Shown: positions 51,381-60,901, counted from the stretch's first letter. The stretch is 64,000 nucleotides of DNA from Sulfitobacter sp. D7 (GCF_003611275.1 NZ_CP020695.1:129277-193276); one strand, 5' to 3'. The notes: generated by a model not told the origin, from the sequence alone. Numbers and translations are program-made.

Positions 51381-54368
51381 TTACGCTGGCATAATCTTGC
51401 AGAGAGTCGCTTTGGTCTCCTGCATTTGCGTCACTGAATCGTAGCCGTAGGTCTGAACCGTGTTGGTGCTTTCGCCCAGAACGATCGGATCGGCCCCATC
51501 GGGGTATTTGTCCCGCAGGCTGACACCTTCCATGTGCCCGCCGAAGTGGAAAGGCATGAAGGCCACGCCCTCGCCCACCCGTTCGGTGACCATGGCCATC
51601 ACCTTGATCTTGCCGCCCTCGGGCCCTTCGACCCAGACATCGGACCCGTCGCGCACGCCGAGGTTGTTGGCGTCACGGGTGTTGATCTCGATGAACATGT
51701 TCTGTTGCAGCTCGGCAAGCCATGGGTTCGACCGGGTCTCGTCCCCGCCGCCCTCATATTCGACCAGACGGCCAGATGTGAGGATGAGCGGGAATTCCTG
51801 CGAGAAGTCGTTCTTTTGGATCGAGGCATAAAGCGTCGGCACCCGCCAGAAGGTCTTGTCTTCGTAGGTCGGATAATCCGCCACCAGATCGCGCCGGTTG
51901 GAATAGAGCGGCTCGCGGTGTTTTGGCACCGGGTCGGGGAAGGTCCAGACCACACAGCGGGCCTTGGCGTTGCCGAAGGGGGCGCAGCCATGTTCAATCG
52001 CGACCCGCTGGATGCCGCCCGAAAGGTCGGTCTTCCAGTTGATGCCACCGACTTGGGCCACGTAATCCGATTCCATCTCGCCTTGCTGCGAGGTTTCACC
52101 GACCTCTTCTTGGCCATCGTCCGCATTTTCAGGCTTCTCGTAACCTGCGACCGCTTCGATGATGGCGCGTTCCTCCGCTGTGAGATCGCCGTCCCAGCCC
52201 AAATCCGTCAGCATCTGCATCGTGAACTCAGGATAGCCGTCTTTGATCTCGGAGCCTTTGGAATAGACACCTTCAGCCAGCAGGTTTTCACCGTCACGTT
52301 CCACACCAAAACGGGCGCGGAAGGTCAGGCCGCCTTCGGCCACTGGCAGCGACAGATCGTAAAGGTTCGCCGTGCCGGGGTGGTTCATCTCGGGCGTGCC
52401 CCAGCAGGGCCATGGCATGCCGTAGTAATCGCCATCCGCCGGGCCGCCGTTGGCACGCAGAGTGGTTTTGTCGAAGGTGTGCTGGTTCTGCATGTGCATT
52501 TTCATCCGCTCGGGCGACTGCCCGGTATAGCCGATGGTCCACATGCCTTTGTTGAACTCGCGCGTCAGGTCTTCGATGAGCGGCTCTTCACCGTTCACTT
52601 CGATGTTGCGGAACATGCGATCATCAAAGCCGAACTTCTTGGCGAACTTATAGAGGATCGTGTGGTCCGGCAGGCTTTCAAACAGCGGCTCGACAACCTT
52701 TTCGCGCCACTGGAGCGAGCGGTTCGATGCGGTCACGGAACCGGAGGTTTCGAACTGCGTACAGGCCGGGAGCAGGTAGGTGTTGTCGGTCCGATCGTGC
52801 AGAACGGCAGAGACGGTTGGGTATGGGTCGACCACAACCAGCAGGTCGAGCTTTTCCATCGCCGTTTTCATCTCACCCTGACGGGTCTGCGAGTTCGGCG
52901 CGTGGCCCCAGAGCACCATGGCTTTGGTGTTGTCGGGCTGCTCAAGGTTCTCACGGTCCTCAAGCACACCATCGATCCAACGCGACACCGGGATGCCGGT
53001 GAGGTTGATCATCTTTTGCTCTTCGCCCGCGCCATCGGTCCACGAGGCGAAGCGGCTCTGGATCCATTCCAGATCCTCACCCCAGACCCGCGCCCAATGC
53101 GCCCAAGAGCCATCGGACAGACCGTAGTAGCCCGGCAGCGTATCGGCCAGAACGCCAAGGTCGGTCGCGCCCTGCACGTTGTCGTGGCCGCGGAAGATGT
53201 TGGTGCCGCCACCGGCGGTGCCCATGTTGCCCAGAGCCAGCTGCAAGATGCAGTAAGCGCGGGTGTTGTTGTTGCCGTTGGTGTGCTGCGTCCCACCCAT
53301 GCACCAGATCACTGTGCCGGGGCGGTGGTTGGCCAGTGTCCGCGCGACGCGCTGAAGCTGTTCGCCGGGCACGCCGGTGACGCGCTCAACCTCATCGGGG
53401 GTCCAGTTGGCGACTTCCTGACGGATTTCATCCATGCCCCAGACGCGGGTGCGGATGAATTCCTCATCCTCCCAACCGTTCTCGAAGATATGGTAGAGGA
53501 TACCCCAAACCAGCGCCACGTCCGAGCCGGGACGCATCCGCACATATTCGTCGGCATGGGCCGCGGTGCGGGTGAACCGCGGATCGCAGACGATCAGCGG
53601 CGCGTTGTTCTCTTCTTTGGCTTTCAGCACGTGCTGCAGCGACACCGGGTGCGCCTCGGCGGGGTTGCCGCCGATGATGAAGATCGCGCGCGACTTGTGG
53701 ATGTCGTTGTAGCTGTTGGTCATGGCGCCGTAGCCCCATGTGTTCGCCACGCCCGCCACGGTGGTGGAGTGACAGATCCGCGCCTGGTGGTCGACGTTGT
53801 TGGTGCCCCAATAGGCGGCGAACTTGCGGAACAGATAGGCCTGTTCGTTGGAGTGTTTCGCCGAGCCGAGCCAGTAGACCGAATCCGGACCGGAAGAGTC
53901 ACGGATCGACAGCATCTGATCGCCGATCTCGTTGATCGCCTGCTCCCAAGAAATCCGCTGCCATTCGCCACCGACCTTCTTCATCGGGTATTTCAGGCGG
54001 CGCTCACCATGGGCGTGTTCACGCACCGAGGCGCCCTTGGCGCAATGCGCACCGAGGTTGAAGGGGCTGTCCCAGCCGGGTTCTTGACCGAGCCAAACAC
54101 CGTCCGACACTTCGGCGATGACGGTACAGCCGACCGAGCAATGGGTGCAGACGGATTTCTTGACTTCCATCTTTCCGCTGACGGCTGCGGTGGCGGCTGA
54201 TGCCTGTTGCACGCTGCCCGCGGTGCCTGCGATTGCGGCAAGCCCGCCGATGGCAAGGCCCGAACCGCGCAGGAACGCGCGCCGGTCAATACCGCTGCGC
54301 GCCACATCGGACATGATGCCTGTCCGCTGCGCAGACCGCGCGACCCCATTGGTCTTTTTCCTCAACAT
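51381..54368 (-). CDS. fdhA: Formate dehydrogenase alpha subunit (Mo/W-bis-MGD, Cys type)
   Basis: 995 residues, exported by Tat (GIDRRAFLRGSGLAIGGLAA). [4Fe-4S] ligands Cys74, Cys77, Cys81 and Cys109 (CTHCSVGC...CAKG). The metal ligand and proton acceptor pair is Cys199-His200 in HQARICHSTTVAG. A cysteine codon is used and not UGA, so it is a non-selenium enzyme. Further bis-MGD segments are FIIGGNPAEAHPV, CMGGTQHTNGNNNTRAY and LPACTQFETSGSVTASNRSL. It oxidises formate to CO2 in the periplasm. The tungstate transporter in the same locus suggests tungsten as the metal, which is inference. Confidence 0.95.
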   Translation of the reverse strand: MLRKKTNGVARSAQRTGIMSDVARSGIDRRAFLRGSGLAIGGLAAIAGTAGSVQQASAATAAVSGKMEVKKSVCTHCSVGCTVIAEVSDGVWLGQEPGWDSPFNLGAHCAKGASVREHAHGERRLKYPMKKVGGEWQRISWEQAINEIGDQMLSIRDSSGPDSVYWLGSAKHSNEQAYLFRKFAAYWGTNNVDHQARICHSTTVAGVANTWGYGAMTNSYNDIHKSRAIFIIGGNPAEAHPVSLQHVLKAKEENNAPLIVCDPRFTRTAAHADEYVRMRPGSDVALVWGILYHIFENGWEDEEFIRTRVWGMDEIRQEVANWTPDEVERVTGVPGEQLQRVARTLANHRPGTVIWCMGGTQHTNGNNNTRAYCILQLALGNMGTAGGGTNIFRGHDNVQGATDLGVLADTLPGYYGLSDGSWAHWARVWGEDLEWIQSRFASWTDGAGEEQKMINLTGIPVSRWIDGVLEDRENLEQPDNTKAMVLWGHAPNSQTRQGEMKTAMEKLDLLVVVDPYPTVSAVLHDRTDNTYLLPACTQFETSGSVTASNRSLQWREKVVEPLFESLPDHTILYKFAKKFGFDDRMFRNIEVNGEEPLIEDLTREFNKGMWTIGYTGQSPERMKMHMQNQHTFDKTTLRANGGPADGDYYGMPWPCWGTPEMNHPGTANLYDLSLPVAEGGLTFRARFGVERDGENLLAEGVYSKGSEIKDGYPEFTMQMLTDLGWDGDLTAEERAIIEAVAGYEKPENADDGQEEVGETSQQGEMESDYVAQVGGINWKTDLSGGIQRVAIEHGCAPFGNAKARCVVWTFPDPVPKHREPLYSNRRDLVADYPTYEDKTFWRVPTLYASIQKNDFSQEFPLILTSGRLVEYEGGGDETRSNPWLAELQQNMFIEINTRDANNLGVRDGSDVWVEGPEGGKIKVMAMVTERVGEGVAFMPFHFGGHMEGVSLRDKYPDGADPIVLGESTNTVQTYGYDSVTQMQETKATLCKIMPA

Positions 54369-54471
54369 ATCTTCACTCCCTATGCGCGGGCTGGTCCCCG
54401 CCTGAGGTGGCTATTGAACGGCGGGTGTTATCGCCTTGCCAAGTTTTCGGGGCCTCGCCCCGGTTATCTGA

Positions 54472-54684
54472 TCAGAACCGCGCGGCGGCGTAATAGGCCC
54501 GCGTGTGTTCGGTGTCTTGGATGCGGTCCGACGACAGGTCGGGGGCTTTGGCCGCTTCGGCCTCGGTCCCTGTGGTGGCCACGGCAACGGCGGCCAAGGG
54601 GGCGGCGGAGCCCGCGAATTTCAGGAAGTCGCGCCGGTCCTTGCGAACGGGTGCGTCGGTGGTACCCTCTGGCTTGCGTGTCAT
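54472..54684 (-). CDS. Formate dehydrogenase region Tat-signal small protein
   Basis: 70 residues: KDRRDFLKFAGSAAPLAAVA is a clear twin-arginine signal, followed by a short tail DLSSDRIQDTEHTRAYYAAA ending in RF. This is the small Tat-targeted protein found upstream of fdh genes in many proteobacteria (the family known as the formate dehydrogenase region TAT target). It lies 103 nt before the alpha subunit gene. Its role is unknown; it may aid export or assembly of the alpha subunit. Confidence 0.85.
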   Translation of the reverse strand: MTRKPEGTTDAPVRKDRRDFLKFAGSAAPLAAVAVATTGTEAEAAKAPDLSSDRIQDTEHTRAYYAAARF

Positions 54685-54749
54685 CTTCTCTCTCCTGTTA
54701 CGTCTCTTGTTCAGGGGCGCGTGGCCCCGCCTGTCTCATCGCGGTGGGT

Positions 54750-55358
54750 CTAGTCGTCTTTGCTGAGCCGGAAGGCTTCGGCTTCAATCTGCATGAAGGC
54801 ACGGCCAATTTTGCCCACGGGGGCATAGAAGACCGAGTTTTTCGCGCCTTCGAGGTCGGCAAAGAAGTGCCCAGCCCAAGGGGCGATATGCCGGTTAAAG
54901 AATGTCTTTTGCTGCGCCAGCGTCGCGGGGGACGCAAAACGGCCGGCGATCATCGCGCCCATCATTTCCATCAGCGACGCGATGTTGTCTTCGGGCTCAA
55001 ACACATTCGCCGCCCGCTCAAGCCCGCGTGCAACCATATCTTGGCGCAGGGCGGCCAGCGGTTTTTCATTGAGAAATCCGGTGAGGTAAAAGCTTGCATA
55101 GGGCAAAAGCTCGCCCCGACCCAGCCCGATGAAAAGCCGATTGAACTCACTCTCGGCGCCCGACGGTTTGGTTTTGGCGGCGAGTTTGGACAGTGATTTG
55201 AAGCCCTGCCCCAATTCGCTGTCATCACCCGACAGGCCCGCGCATTGATCCAACAAGATCTGATCCGGCGGCCCGGAAAGGATTAGCCCCATGAAGTTGT
55301 AAAGGTCCGCGCGCAGGCGGTCCTCTTCGGGCAGGGGCGTCGCGGCCAATTGGGTCAT
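54750..55358 (-). CDS. TorD-family molybdoenzyme chaperone
   Basis: 202 residues, all-helical. Recognised by EEDRLRADLYNFMGLILSGPP at the N-terminus, EFNRLFIGLGRGELLPYASFYLTGFLNEKPLAALR in the centre (the E-x-x-x-F..G..PYAS pattern), and HIAPWAGHFFADLEGAKNSVFY. TorD/DmsD-type proteins bind the Tat signal of their molybdoenzyme and hold it ready for cofactor insertion; the client here should be the FDH alpha subunit. The start overlaps the DUF3306 stop (ATGA). Confidence 0.9.
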   Translation of the reverse strand: MTQLAATPLPEEDRLRADLYNFMGLILSGPPDQILLDQCAGLSGDDSELGQGFKSLSKLAAKTKPSGAESEFNRLFIGLGRGELLPYASFYLTGFLNEKPLAALRQDMVARGLERAANVFEPEDNIASLMEMMGAMIAGRFASPATLAQQKTFFNRHIAPWAGHFFADLEGAKNSVFYAPVGKIGRAFMQIEAEAFRLSKDD

Positions 55359-56002
55359 GCGCTGCTACCTTCCATGTCCTGCGCCAGATCGCTGGCAAAT
55401 TGAAACCGCATCCGGCGGTGGGTCGGCGCGGGCTGCGCGACGTCTTCCTCGGCATGTTCTACAGGCGCGCTGTAGGTCGGCTGAGGCGCTGTTTGCGCCA
55501 GCGCCGTCTCTGTTCGGCGCGGGGCAGGCACGACCACATCATGGGTCGATGCAAGAACTGGCGCATCTTTCGCAACCGCTTCAGCCGCTCCCTCGGGAGC
55601 ATCGGCCTCAGCCGTCAATATCTCCTCGACCTTCGAGACCATGCCGCGGCCCACTTGGTAGATCGTGTTGACCGGTTTGCCAGCCGTCGCCGCCGCTGTG
55701 TAATCGTCGTCGTAATCGTTCAACCCGTCAAGGCAGGCCAGCACCGGGTTGGTTTTCCAAAAGCTGCGCAGCGCGCGGGTCTTGAGCCGTTGGGGCAGTT
55801 GCGCCTTGAGAAAGGCACGCAACTGTTCGCCGCTCACCAGATCCTCGGGCGCGGGCAGATCGAACTCGGCCAGCAGGTCATCATCGCTGCGCTCGGCCAG
55901 CGCGGCTTCTTCAGCCTCTGCCACCTGCGCTGCGTGAACGCGCACTTCGGCTTCTGCCTCAGCCGCGACGGCGGCGCGGCGTTTCTGCCAAAAACCGCTC
56001 AT
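55355..56002 (-). CDS. DUF3306 protein (FDH-associated)
   Basis: 215 residues. The conserved part is FWQKRRAAVAAEAEAE, DLPAPEDLVSGEQLRAFLKA, then LPQRLKTRALRSFWKTNPVLACLDGLNDYDDDY, which marks DUF3306. The last ~90 residues are low-complexity and Ala/Pro/Glu-rich, ending in MRFQFASDLAQDMEGSSA. No signal or membrane segment. DUF3305 and DUF3306 proteins occur next to each other in front of fdh genes in alpha- and betaproteobacteria; the function is not known to me. Overlaps both neighbours by 4 bp. Confidence 0.85.
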   Translation of the reverse strand: MSGFWQKRRAAVAAEAEAEVRVHAAQVAEAEEAALAERSDDDLLAEFDLPAPEDLVSGEQLRAFLKAQLPQRLKTRALRSFWKTNPVLACLDGLNDYDDDYTAAATAGKPVNTIYQVGRGMVSKVEEILTAEADAPEGAAEAVAKDAPVLASTHDVVVPAPRRTETALAQTAPQPTYSAPVEHAEEDVAQPAPTHRRMRFQFASDLAQDMEGSSA

Positions 56003-56568
56003 GCCAGACGCTTTCGTTTCAGCGCGGGCGATGCATAGATGTCCGCAGGCTTTTCAATGCGCGGATCCCCGATCCCGTCTTGTTTAAGATCAGTGCGCAG
56101 ACGATCCCGGCGGCGCTTGACGAAGGCTTCCTCTTGGTGGAACTCTTCGACGAACTCTTGCACCCATGCCAACAGACCCGGCGTCATCGCGACCTTTTCA
56201 ACCACCTCTTCGGCGCTGTCGCAATAATCCTGCGCCTCATAGGGCGATGCTGTGACCAGCGCGAGTTTGAAGGGGCGGTCGGTTGCACCCGGAATGGGGC
56301 GCATCACAACATAGACACAAGGCACATCCGCGCCAAGGCCGTGGACATAGGCTTCGGTCTCGGCTCCGTGGAGGTCCAGCTTGAGCGTGGCGGCGTGGTA
56401 CTCGACGATCTCGCCGTCGCGGCGCAGCTCGCGCCAATCGGCCTCCCCGGCACCGGGCAGCACGGCGGTCGCTTTCCAGCTCCACTTGGCCCAACGGGTC
56501 ACCCCCGGCGAGCGCCGCAGTACAATGCCCAAGGGCATCGTCCGATACATTGTCGGGTTGTGAATCAA
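55999..56568 (-). CDS. DUF3305 protein (FDH-associated)
   Basis: 189 residues from a TTG at 56568, chosen because GGAGGAG (56579-56573) is properly spaced for it; the ATG at 56550 is an alternative, and an upstream TTG at 56586 precedes the site. Core motifs MPLGIVLRRSPGVTRWAKWS, LKLDLHGAETEAYVHGLG, CVYVVMRPI and LVTASPYEAQDY are those of DUF3305. The C-terminal region (EEFHQEEAFVKRRRDRLRTD) is charged. First gene of the leftward FDH operon; function unknown. Confidence 0.82.
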   Translation of the reverse strand: MIHNPTMYRTMPLGIVLRRSPGVTRWAKWSWKATAVLPGAGEADWRELRRDGEIVEYHAATLKLDLHGAETEAYVHGLGADVPCVYVVMRPIPGATDRPFKLALVTASPYEAQDYCDSAEEVVEKVAMTPGLLAWVQEFVEEFHQEEAFVKRRRDRLRTDLKQDGIGDPRIEKPADIYASPALKRKRLA

Positions 56569-56918
56569 ATTGCTCCTCCGTTTCAACGACCTTCGCCTCT
56601 AAGGCTGGTCCGGGGAAGCGCAAATCCGCGCCAAAGCCCGAAAAACCCGGCTTTCGAGACAAGATGGCCCATCGGCTTGGCCCGCCAATGGCGCCTCGGC
56701 CTAATTGTCTAACTTGAGTATTTCGCTCGGAAAATGAGGGAATCGCAAATTTCGAATCACTGCCCCCGCTGACCGCTGTTTCTGCCTGCTTCACCGCCTA
56801 GGAGCAGCACCGCCGCGCCGCGAATTTCGGTTGTAGGGGGTGGCAAATCCCGTCTAGCTTGGGGCCTCTGCCCTGCCCAGATGGGCTGCGGAATGTCGTG
56901 CGAGATAAGGGAAAATTC
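56569..56918. promoter_or_regulatory. 350-bp divergent control region of the FDH locus
   Basis: No convincing gene is present: the open frames crossing it lack ribosome sites and family resemblance. It separates the leftward FDH operon from the rightward polyferredoxin operon and should hold both promoters. Two copies of CGCRAATTTCG occur at 56744-56754 and 56819-56829, 75 bp apart, and may be regulator sites. ATAAGGGA before the rightward ATG is its ribosome site. Confidence 0.5.
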
Positions 56919-58883
56919 ATGGCCAAGACATTGATAACATGCGATTGCGCAGGGTCGCAGCGTATCGATTCCGATGCACTGGCCGAGCGCAGCGGTTTGG
57001 CGGTCGCGCCCCCCTGTTCGGCCCTCTGCACCACCCAGATCGACCGGGCGGCCAAGGCCCTGACCGCCGGGGACGCAATTTTATGCTGCACCCAAGAAGA
57101 GCGGGTCTTTACCGAATTGGCCGAGGAATTGGGCCTGCCCCCTGCCCCCCTCTTGGACCTGCGCGACCGGGCCGGATGGTCGGATGACCCCCGTGACAAA
57201 CTACCCAAAATGTCCGCCCTCGCAGCCGAGGCGCTTTTGGACGCCCCGGCAGAGAAAACCATCGATGTCGGGTCCGAAGGGCTTTGCCTGATCGTGGGGC
57301 GCGGCCCGGCAGCGCTGGAGGCGGCGGCACAGCTCAAGGACCACCTAAGCGTCACGCTGTTGATGGACGACGCGGTGACACAGGCCGAGGACAATCTGCC
57401 CGAGGTGCGCGATTTTGACCTCATTTCCGGCAAGCTGCGCCGTGCCAAGGGCGCGCTTGGACAGTTCGAAGTGGTGATTGATGCGCTGCGGCAGGTCGAC
57501 CCGCGTGGCCGGGGACCGCTCAACTGGACCGCGCCGCGCGACGGCGCGCGCAGCCAATGTGACATCATCATCGACCTGCGCGGCGAGACGCCGCTGTTCC
57601 CGGCGCATGAAAAACGCGAAGGCTACCTGCGCGCCGATCCCGGCCACCCGCCTGCCGTGGCCGCCGCCGTGTTGGCTGCCTCGCATCTCACCGGCACATT
57701 TGAGCAGCCGCTCTATGTGCGGACCGAGCCGCTGCTCTGCGCCCATTCCCGCGCGGGGCAAACCGGCTGCACCAATTGTCTGGACCTTTGCCCCACTGGC
57801 GCAATCACGCCCGACGGCGATCATGTTGCGATCGACCCGATGATCTGCGCGGGCTGCGGTGCCTGTTCCTCGGCCTGCCCCTCGGGTGCGATCAGCTATG
57901 ACGCACCGCCCGTCGATTTCACCATGCGCCGGGTGCAGACACTGGCGCGCGCCTATCTCGAAGCGGGCGGCGAAGCGCCGCGCCTCATGGTCCATGACGC
58001 CCATGGCGCCGAGATGATCCGCCTTGCCGCACGCCACGGGCGCGGGCTGCCTGCCGATGTGGTGCCGATGGAGCTCGATGCGCTCGCCGCCTTTGGCCAT
58101 GCTGAGGCGCTGGCCGCGCTCGCCGCCGGGTTCGCCCATGTCTCGCTTCTGCTTGGCCCCAAGGCCGACCGCGACGCGATTGAGACGCAGACCGCGCTGG
58201 CCCGCGCCATTGCGGGGGAAGCGCGGATGTCGCTGATCGACACCCCCGACCCCGAGGCGCTGACCGACATTCTTTATGACGGCGAGGCCCCTGCCCCCGT
58301 CGCCCAGCCGGTGCGCCCGATGGGCAGCCGCCGCCAGATCGCGCGGCAGGCGGCGCGGGCGCTCAACCCCGAGGCCGAGGTGCTGGACCTGCCCGAGGGT
58401 GCGCCCTACGGTGCCGTTCTGGTCGACAAGGATGCCTGCACGCTGTGTCTTTCCTGCGTATCGCTCTGCCCTTCGGGCGCGCTTGGCGACAACCCGGACT
58501 TGCCGCAACTGCGCTTTCAGGAAGACGCCTGCCTGCAATGCGGGCTCTGCGCCAATGTCTGCCCCGAGGATGCCATCACCCTCGCGCCGCGCCTCGACCT
58601 GACCGAAGCCGCGCTGAGCCAGCGCGTGCTGAACGAGGAAGAGCCCTTTGCCTGCGTCGAATGCGGAAGCCTCTTTGGTGTGAAATCCACCGTGGAGAAA
58701 ATCACCGACAAGCTGCGCAGCCATTCGATGTTTGCCGACGAGGCAAAACTGCGGATGATCCAGATGTGCGATGACTGCCGGATCAATGCGCAGTATCACA
58801 GCACCAACAACCCGATGACCGGCAACGAACGCCCGCGCCCTCGGACCACCGACGATTATCTCTCCAAACGGCGCGACCACTAG
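56919..58883 (+). CDS. Polyferredoxin-type 4Fe-4S protein of the FDH locus
   Basis: 654 residues from the ATG at 56919. It opens with a CxC (LITCDCAGSQ). The middle part has two ferredoxin motifs (CTNCLDLCPTGAI and CAGCGACSSACPSGAI) and, after a ~150-residue region resembling a dehydrogenase-linked domain (LMVHDAHGAEMIRLAARHG), two more (CTLCLSCVSLCPSGAL and CLQCGLCANVCPEDAI). CVECGSLFG and CDDC close the protein. So four [4Fe-4S] clusters are expected plus extra cysteine sites. The protein is cytoplasmic by sequence while the FDH is periplasmic, so it is unlikely to be a direct subunit. It may supply electrons or sulfur for maturation; that is inference. Confidence 0.85.
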   Translation: MAKTLITCDCAGSQRIDSDALAERSGLAVAPPCSALCTTQIDRAAKALTAGDAILCCTQEERVFTELAEELGLPPAPLLDLRDRAGWSDDPRDKLPKMSALAAEALLDAPAEKTIDVGSEGLCLIVGRGPAALEAAAQLKDHLSVTLLMDDAVTQAEDNLPEVRDFDLISGKLRRAKGALGQFEVVIDALRQVDPRGRGPLNWTAPRDGARSQCDIIIDLRGETPLFPAHEKREGYLRADPGHPPAVAAAVLAASHLTGTFEQPLYVRTEPLLCAHSRAGQTGCTNCLDLCPTGAITPDGDHVAIDPMICAGCGACSSACPSGAISYDAPPVDFTMRRVQTLARAYLEAGGEAPRLMVHDAHGAEMIRLAARHGRGLPADVVPMELDALAAFGHAEALAALAAGFAHVSLLLGPKADRDAIETQTALARAIAGEARMSLIDTPDPEALTDILYDGEAPAPVAQPVRPMGSRRQIARQAARALNPEAEVLDLPEGAPYGAVLVDKDACTLCLSCVSLCPSGALGDNPDLPQLRFQEDACLQCGLCANVCPEDAITLAPRLDLTEAALSQRVLNEEEPFACVECGSLFGVKSTVEKITDKLRSHSMFADEAKLRMIQMCDDCRINAQYHSTNNPMTGNERPRPRTTDDYLSKRRDH

Positions 58884-58908
58884 GCCGCCCACAGCACAGG
58901 AGCCACCC

Positions 58909-59112
58909 ATGAGCGAAGACTTCAACATGTCGATGCGCAAGTTTCTCAAACAGGTCGGCGTGACCTCGCAGCAGGCCATCGAAAAGGCCATGCGCGACCA
59001 TGACACCAGCGGCAAAGAGTTTGCGGTCAAGGCCGTGATCACCATCCCCGAACTGGGCCTTGAGCATGAGATCGACGGCACCATCGCCGGCGCGGACAAG
59101 GGCGAGGCATAA
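58909..59112 (+). CDS. DUF6494-family small protein
   Basis: 67 residues: MSEDFNMSMRKFLKQVGVTS, QQAIEKAMRDHDTSG, EFAVKAVITIPELGLEHEID. The pattern fits the small family I recall as DUF6494, found beside Mrp and fdh genes in alphaproteobacteria. No signal peptide or cysteine. Encoded 25 nt after the polyferredoxin and 5 nt before mrp, so in the same operon. Function unknown. Confidence 0.75.
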   Translation: MSEDFNMSMRKFLKQVGVTSQQAIEKAMRDHDTSGKEFAVKAVITIPELGLEHEIDGTIAGADKGEA

Positions 59113-59117
59113 GCGAC

Positions 59118-60188
59118 GTGACAGCCAGCAGGGAAGCGGTCTTGACCGCCTTGAAGACCGTGACCGATCCGGCCACGGGGACAGACATCGTGGCCAGCGG
59201 CGTGATGCGCGCGCTGAGTGTGGATGACGCGGGCGCGGTGCGTTTCGTGATGGAAATCCCGCCCGCCCAAGCCAAAGCCTATGAGGAGGCCAAGGCGCTG
59301 GCCGAAGCGGCGCTGGCGCAGGTCGAGGGGGTCTCGAAAGTCTCCATCGTGCTGACCGGCCACAGCGAGAAAGCCCCGCCGCCCGACCTCAAGCCACAGC
59401 GCAAAGCGGAGCCAACCGGCCCGCAGAGGATCCCCGGCGTTGACCGGATCATCGCCGTCGCCTCGGGGAAGGGCGGCGTCGGCAAATCCACCGTTTCCGC
59501 GAACCTCGCCTGTGCGCTGGCCGCCCAAGGCCGCCGGGTCGGGTTGCTGGACGCCGATGTCTACGGCCCCAGCCAGCCGCGCATGCTCGGCGTCTCTGGC
59601 CGCCCCGCCTCGCCCGATGGCAAGACCATCCTGCCGATGCGCAACCACGGCGTTACCATGATGTCGATTGGCCTGATGACCAACGAAGACCAAGCCGTGG
59701 TCTGGCGCGGGCCGATGCTGATGGGCGCGCTGCAGCAGATGATGACGCAGGTGCAATGGGGCGCGCTTGACGTGCTGATCGTGGACCTGCCGCCCGGCAC
59801 CGGCGACGTGCAGATGACGCTGGCGCAAAAGGCCCATGTGGATGGGGCGGTTATCGTCTCTACACCGCAGGATGTGGCTCTGATCGACGCGCGTAAGGGC
59901 ATCGATATGTTCAACCAGCTGAAGGTCCCGATCCTCGGCATGATCGAAAACATGTCGACGCATATTTGCACCAATTGCGGCCACGAAGAGCATGTGTTTG
60001 GCCACGGCGGTGTCGCCTCCGAAGCCGAGAAATGGGGCGTGCCCCTGCTCGCCGAAGTGCCGCTTGATCTTCAGATCCGTCTCGCCTCGGACGGCGGTGC
60101 GCCGATCACCGTCAGCCAGCCGGACAGCAAACAGGCCGCGGCCTTTCACGCCATCGCCAAGCAACTCGTGGACGCTGGCGCCGCATGA
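59118..60188 (+). CDS. apbC: Mrp/NBP35-family Fe-S cluster carrier ATPase
   Basis: 356 residues, GTG start. An N-terminal MIP18-like domain (~1-85, VLTALKTVTDPATGTDIVAS) precedes the P-loop domain. Deviant Walker A VASGKGGVGKSTVSANLA (115-132), DADVYGPSQPRML, IVDLPPGTGDVQMTLAQ, and the cluster-binding CxxC in STHICTNCGHEEHVFG. It carries [4Fe-4S] clusters to target proteins; here the Fe-S-rich FDH and polyferredoxin are likely recipients. The stop overlaps the next gene (ATGA). Confidence 0.93.
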   Translation: MTASREAVLTALKTVTDPATGTDIVASGVMRALSVDDAGAVRFVMEIPPAQAKAYEEAKALAEAALAQVEGVSKVSIVLTGHSEKAPPPDLKPQRKAEPTGPQRIPGVDRIIAVASGKGGVGKSTVSANLACALAAQGRRVGLLDADVYGPSQPRMLGVSGRPASPDGKTILPMRNHGVTMMSIGLMTNEDQAVVWRGPMLMGALQQMMTQVQWGALDVLIVDLPPGTGDVQMTLAQKAHVDGAVIVSTPQDVALIDARKGIDMFNQLKVPILGMIENMSTHICTNCGHEEHVFGHGGVASEAEKWGVPLLAEVPLDLQIRLASDGGAPITVSQPDSKQAAAFHAIAKQLVDAGAA

Positions 60189-60901
60189 GCGAACCGCTGT
60201 CCTTCCCCCCGCTGATGTCGGGCGAGGCGGTCGCGGGCGAGGCGCTTGCCGCCGCCTGCGCCCGCGCGGCCGAGGGCTGCGATGCGGGTCTGATCACCTA
60301 CCGGCTCGACGGGGCCGAGATGCAGGCGGCCTTGGTCTTTGCCCCCGAGGTGCCGCTGGCCCGCGCGGTGGCGATGCTGCCGCTCTGCGGGGTGGGCTTT
60401 CAAAACGCCCTCGGCGCGCTCTCGCCGCCCGAAGTCGCGGTGCAACTGGAATGGAACGGCGGCATCCGCGTGAACGGTGCGGCCTGCGGCGCGCTCCGGA
60501 TGATGGCCTCGACAACCGATCCGGCGGCGGTGCCCGATTGGCTCGTCGTCGGTTTCACCCTGCCGCTCTACCCTGCGAACGACCCTGACATGGCGCAAAC
60601 GGGTCTAAACCCGGATCAAACCGCGCTCTATGCCGAAGGCTGCGCCGAGGTGCAGCCCCCTGCCCTTGTCGAATCCTGGGCGCGGCACACGCTGCATTGG
60701 ATCAACCGCTGGGAAGACCTCGGCCCTGCCAGCCTGCACGGCGAATGGCGCGGCTTGGCCTACGGGATCGACGAAGAGGTGACCGCGCAGGGCGCAAGCG
60801 GTACATTCATCGGTGTCGACGAGGACTTCGGCATGTTACTGCGCGCGGGAGAGGCGACCCGCCTGATCCCGCTCACCACCTTATTGGAGCCCGCACCATG
60901 A
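60185..60901 (+). CDS. DUF4444 / biotin-lipoate ligase-like protein
   Basis: 238 residues. The N-terminal ~170 residues resemble the biotin/lipoate A/B protein ligase fold (EALAAACARAAEGCDAGLITYRLDG, VQLEWNGGIRVNGAACGALRM, WLVVGFTLPLY), but the catalytic lysine and lipoyl-binding motif of LplA are not evident. The C-terminal part (LHGEWRGLAYGIDEEVTAQG, TFIGVDEDFGMLLRAGEATR) fits DUF4444. It is coupled to the mrp gene upstream and to the small gene downstream. Role unknown; possibly a ligand-binding maturation factor. Confidence 0.75.
   Translation: MSEPLSFPPLMSGEAVAGEALAAACARAAEGCDAGLITYRLDGAEMQAALVFAPEVPLARAVAMLPLCGVGFQNALGALSPPEVAVQLEWNGGIRVNGAACGALRMMASTTDPAAVPDWLVVGFTLPLYPANDPDMAQTGLNPDQTALYAEGCAEVQPPALVESWARHTLHWINRWEDLGPASLHGEWRGLAYGIDEEVTAQGASGTFIGVDEDFGMLLRAGEATRLIPLTTLLEPAP

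Noticed and set aside
53769..53774. Possible selenocysteine in the formate dehydrogenase alpha subunit
   Set aside because: The active-site codon in HQARICHSTT is a normal cysteine codon and the frame has no internal UGA.
51534..54200. 888-residue open frame on the plus strand
   Set aside because: It is entirely antisense to the formate dehydrogenase alpha subunit, whose motifs are unambiguous.
57345..60164. 939-residue open frame on the minus strand
   Set aside because: It covers the polyferredoxin, DUF6494 and mrp genes in antisense and contains no recognisable domain.
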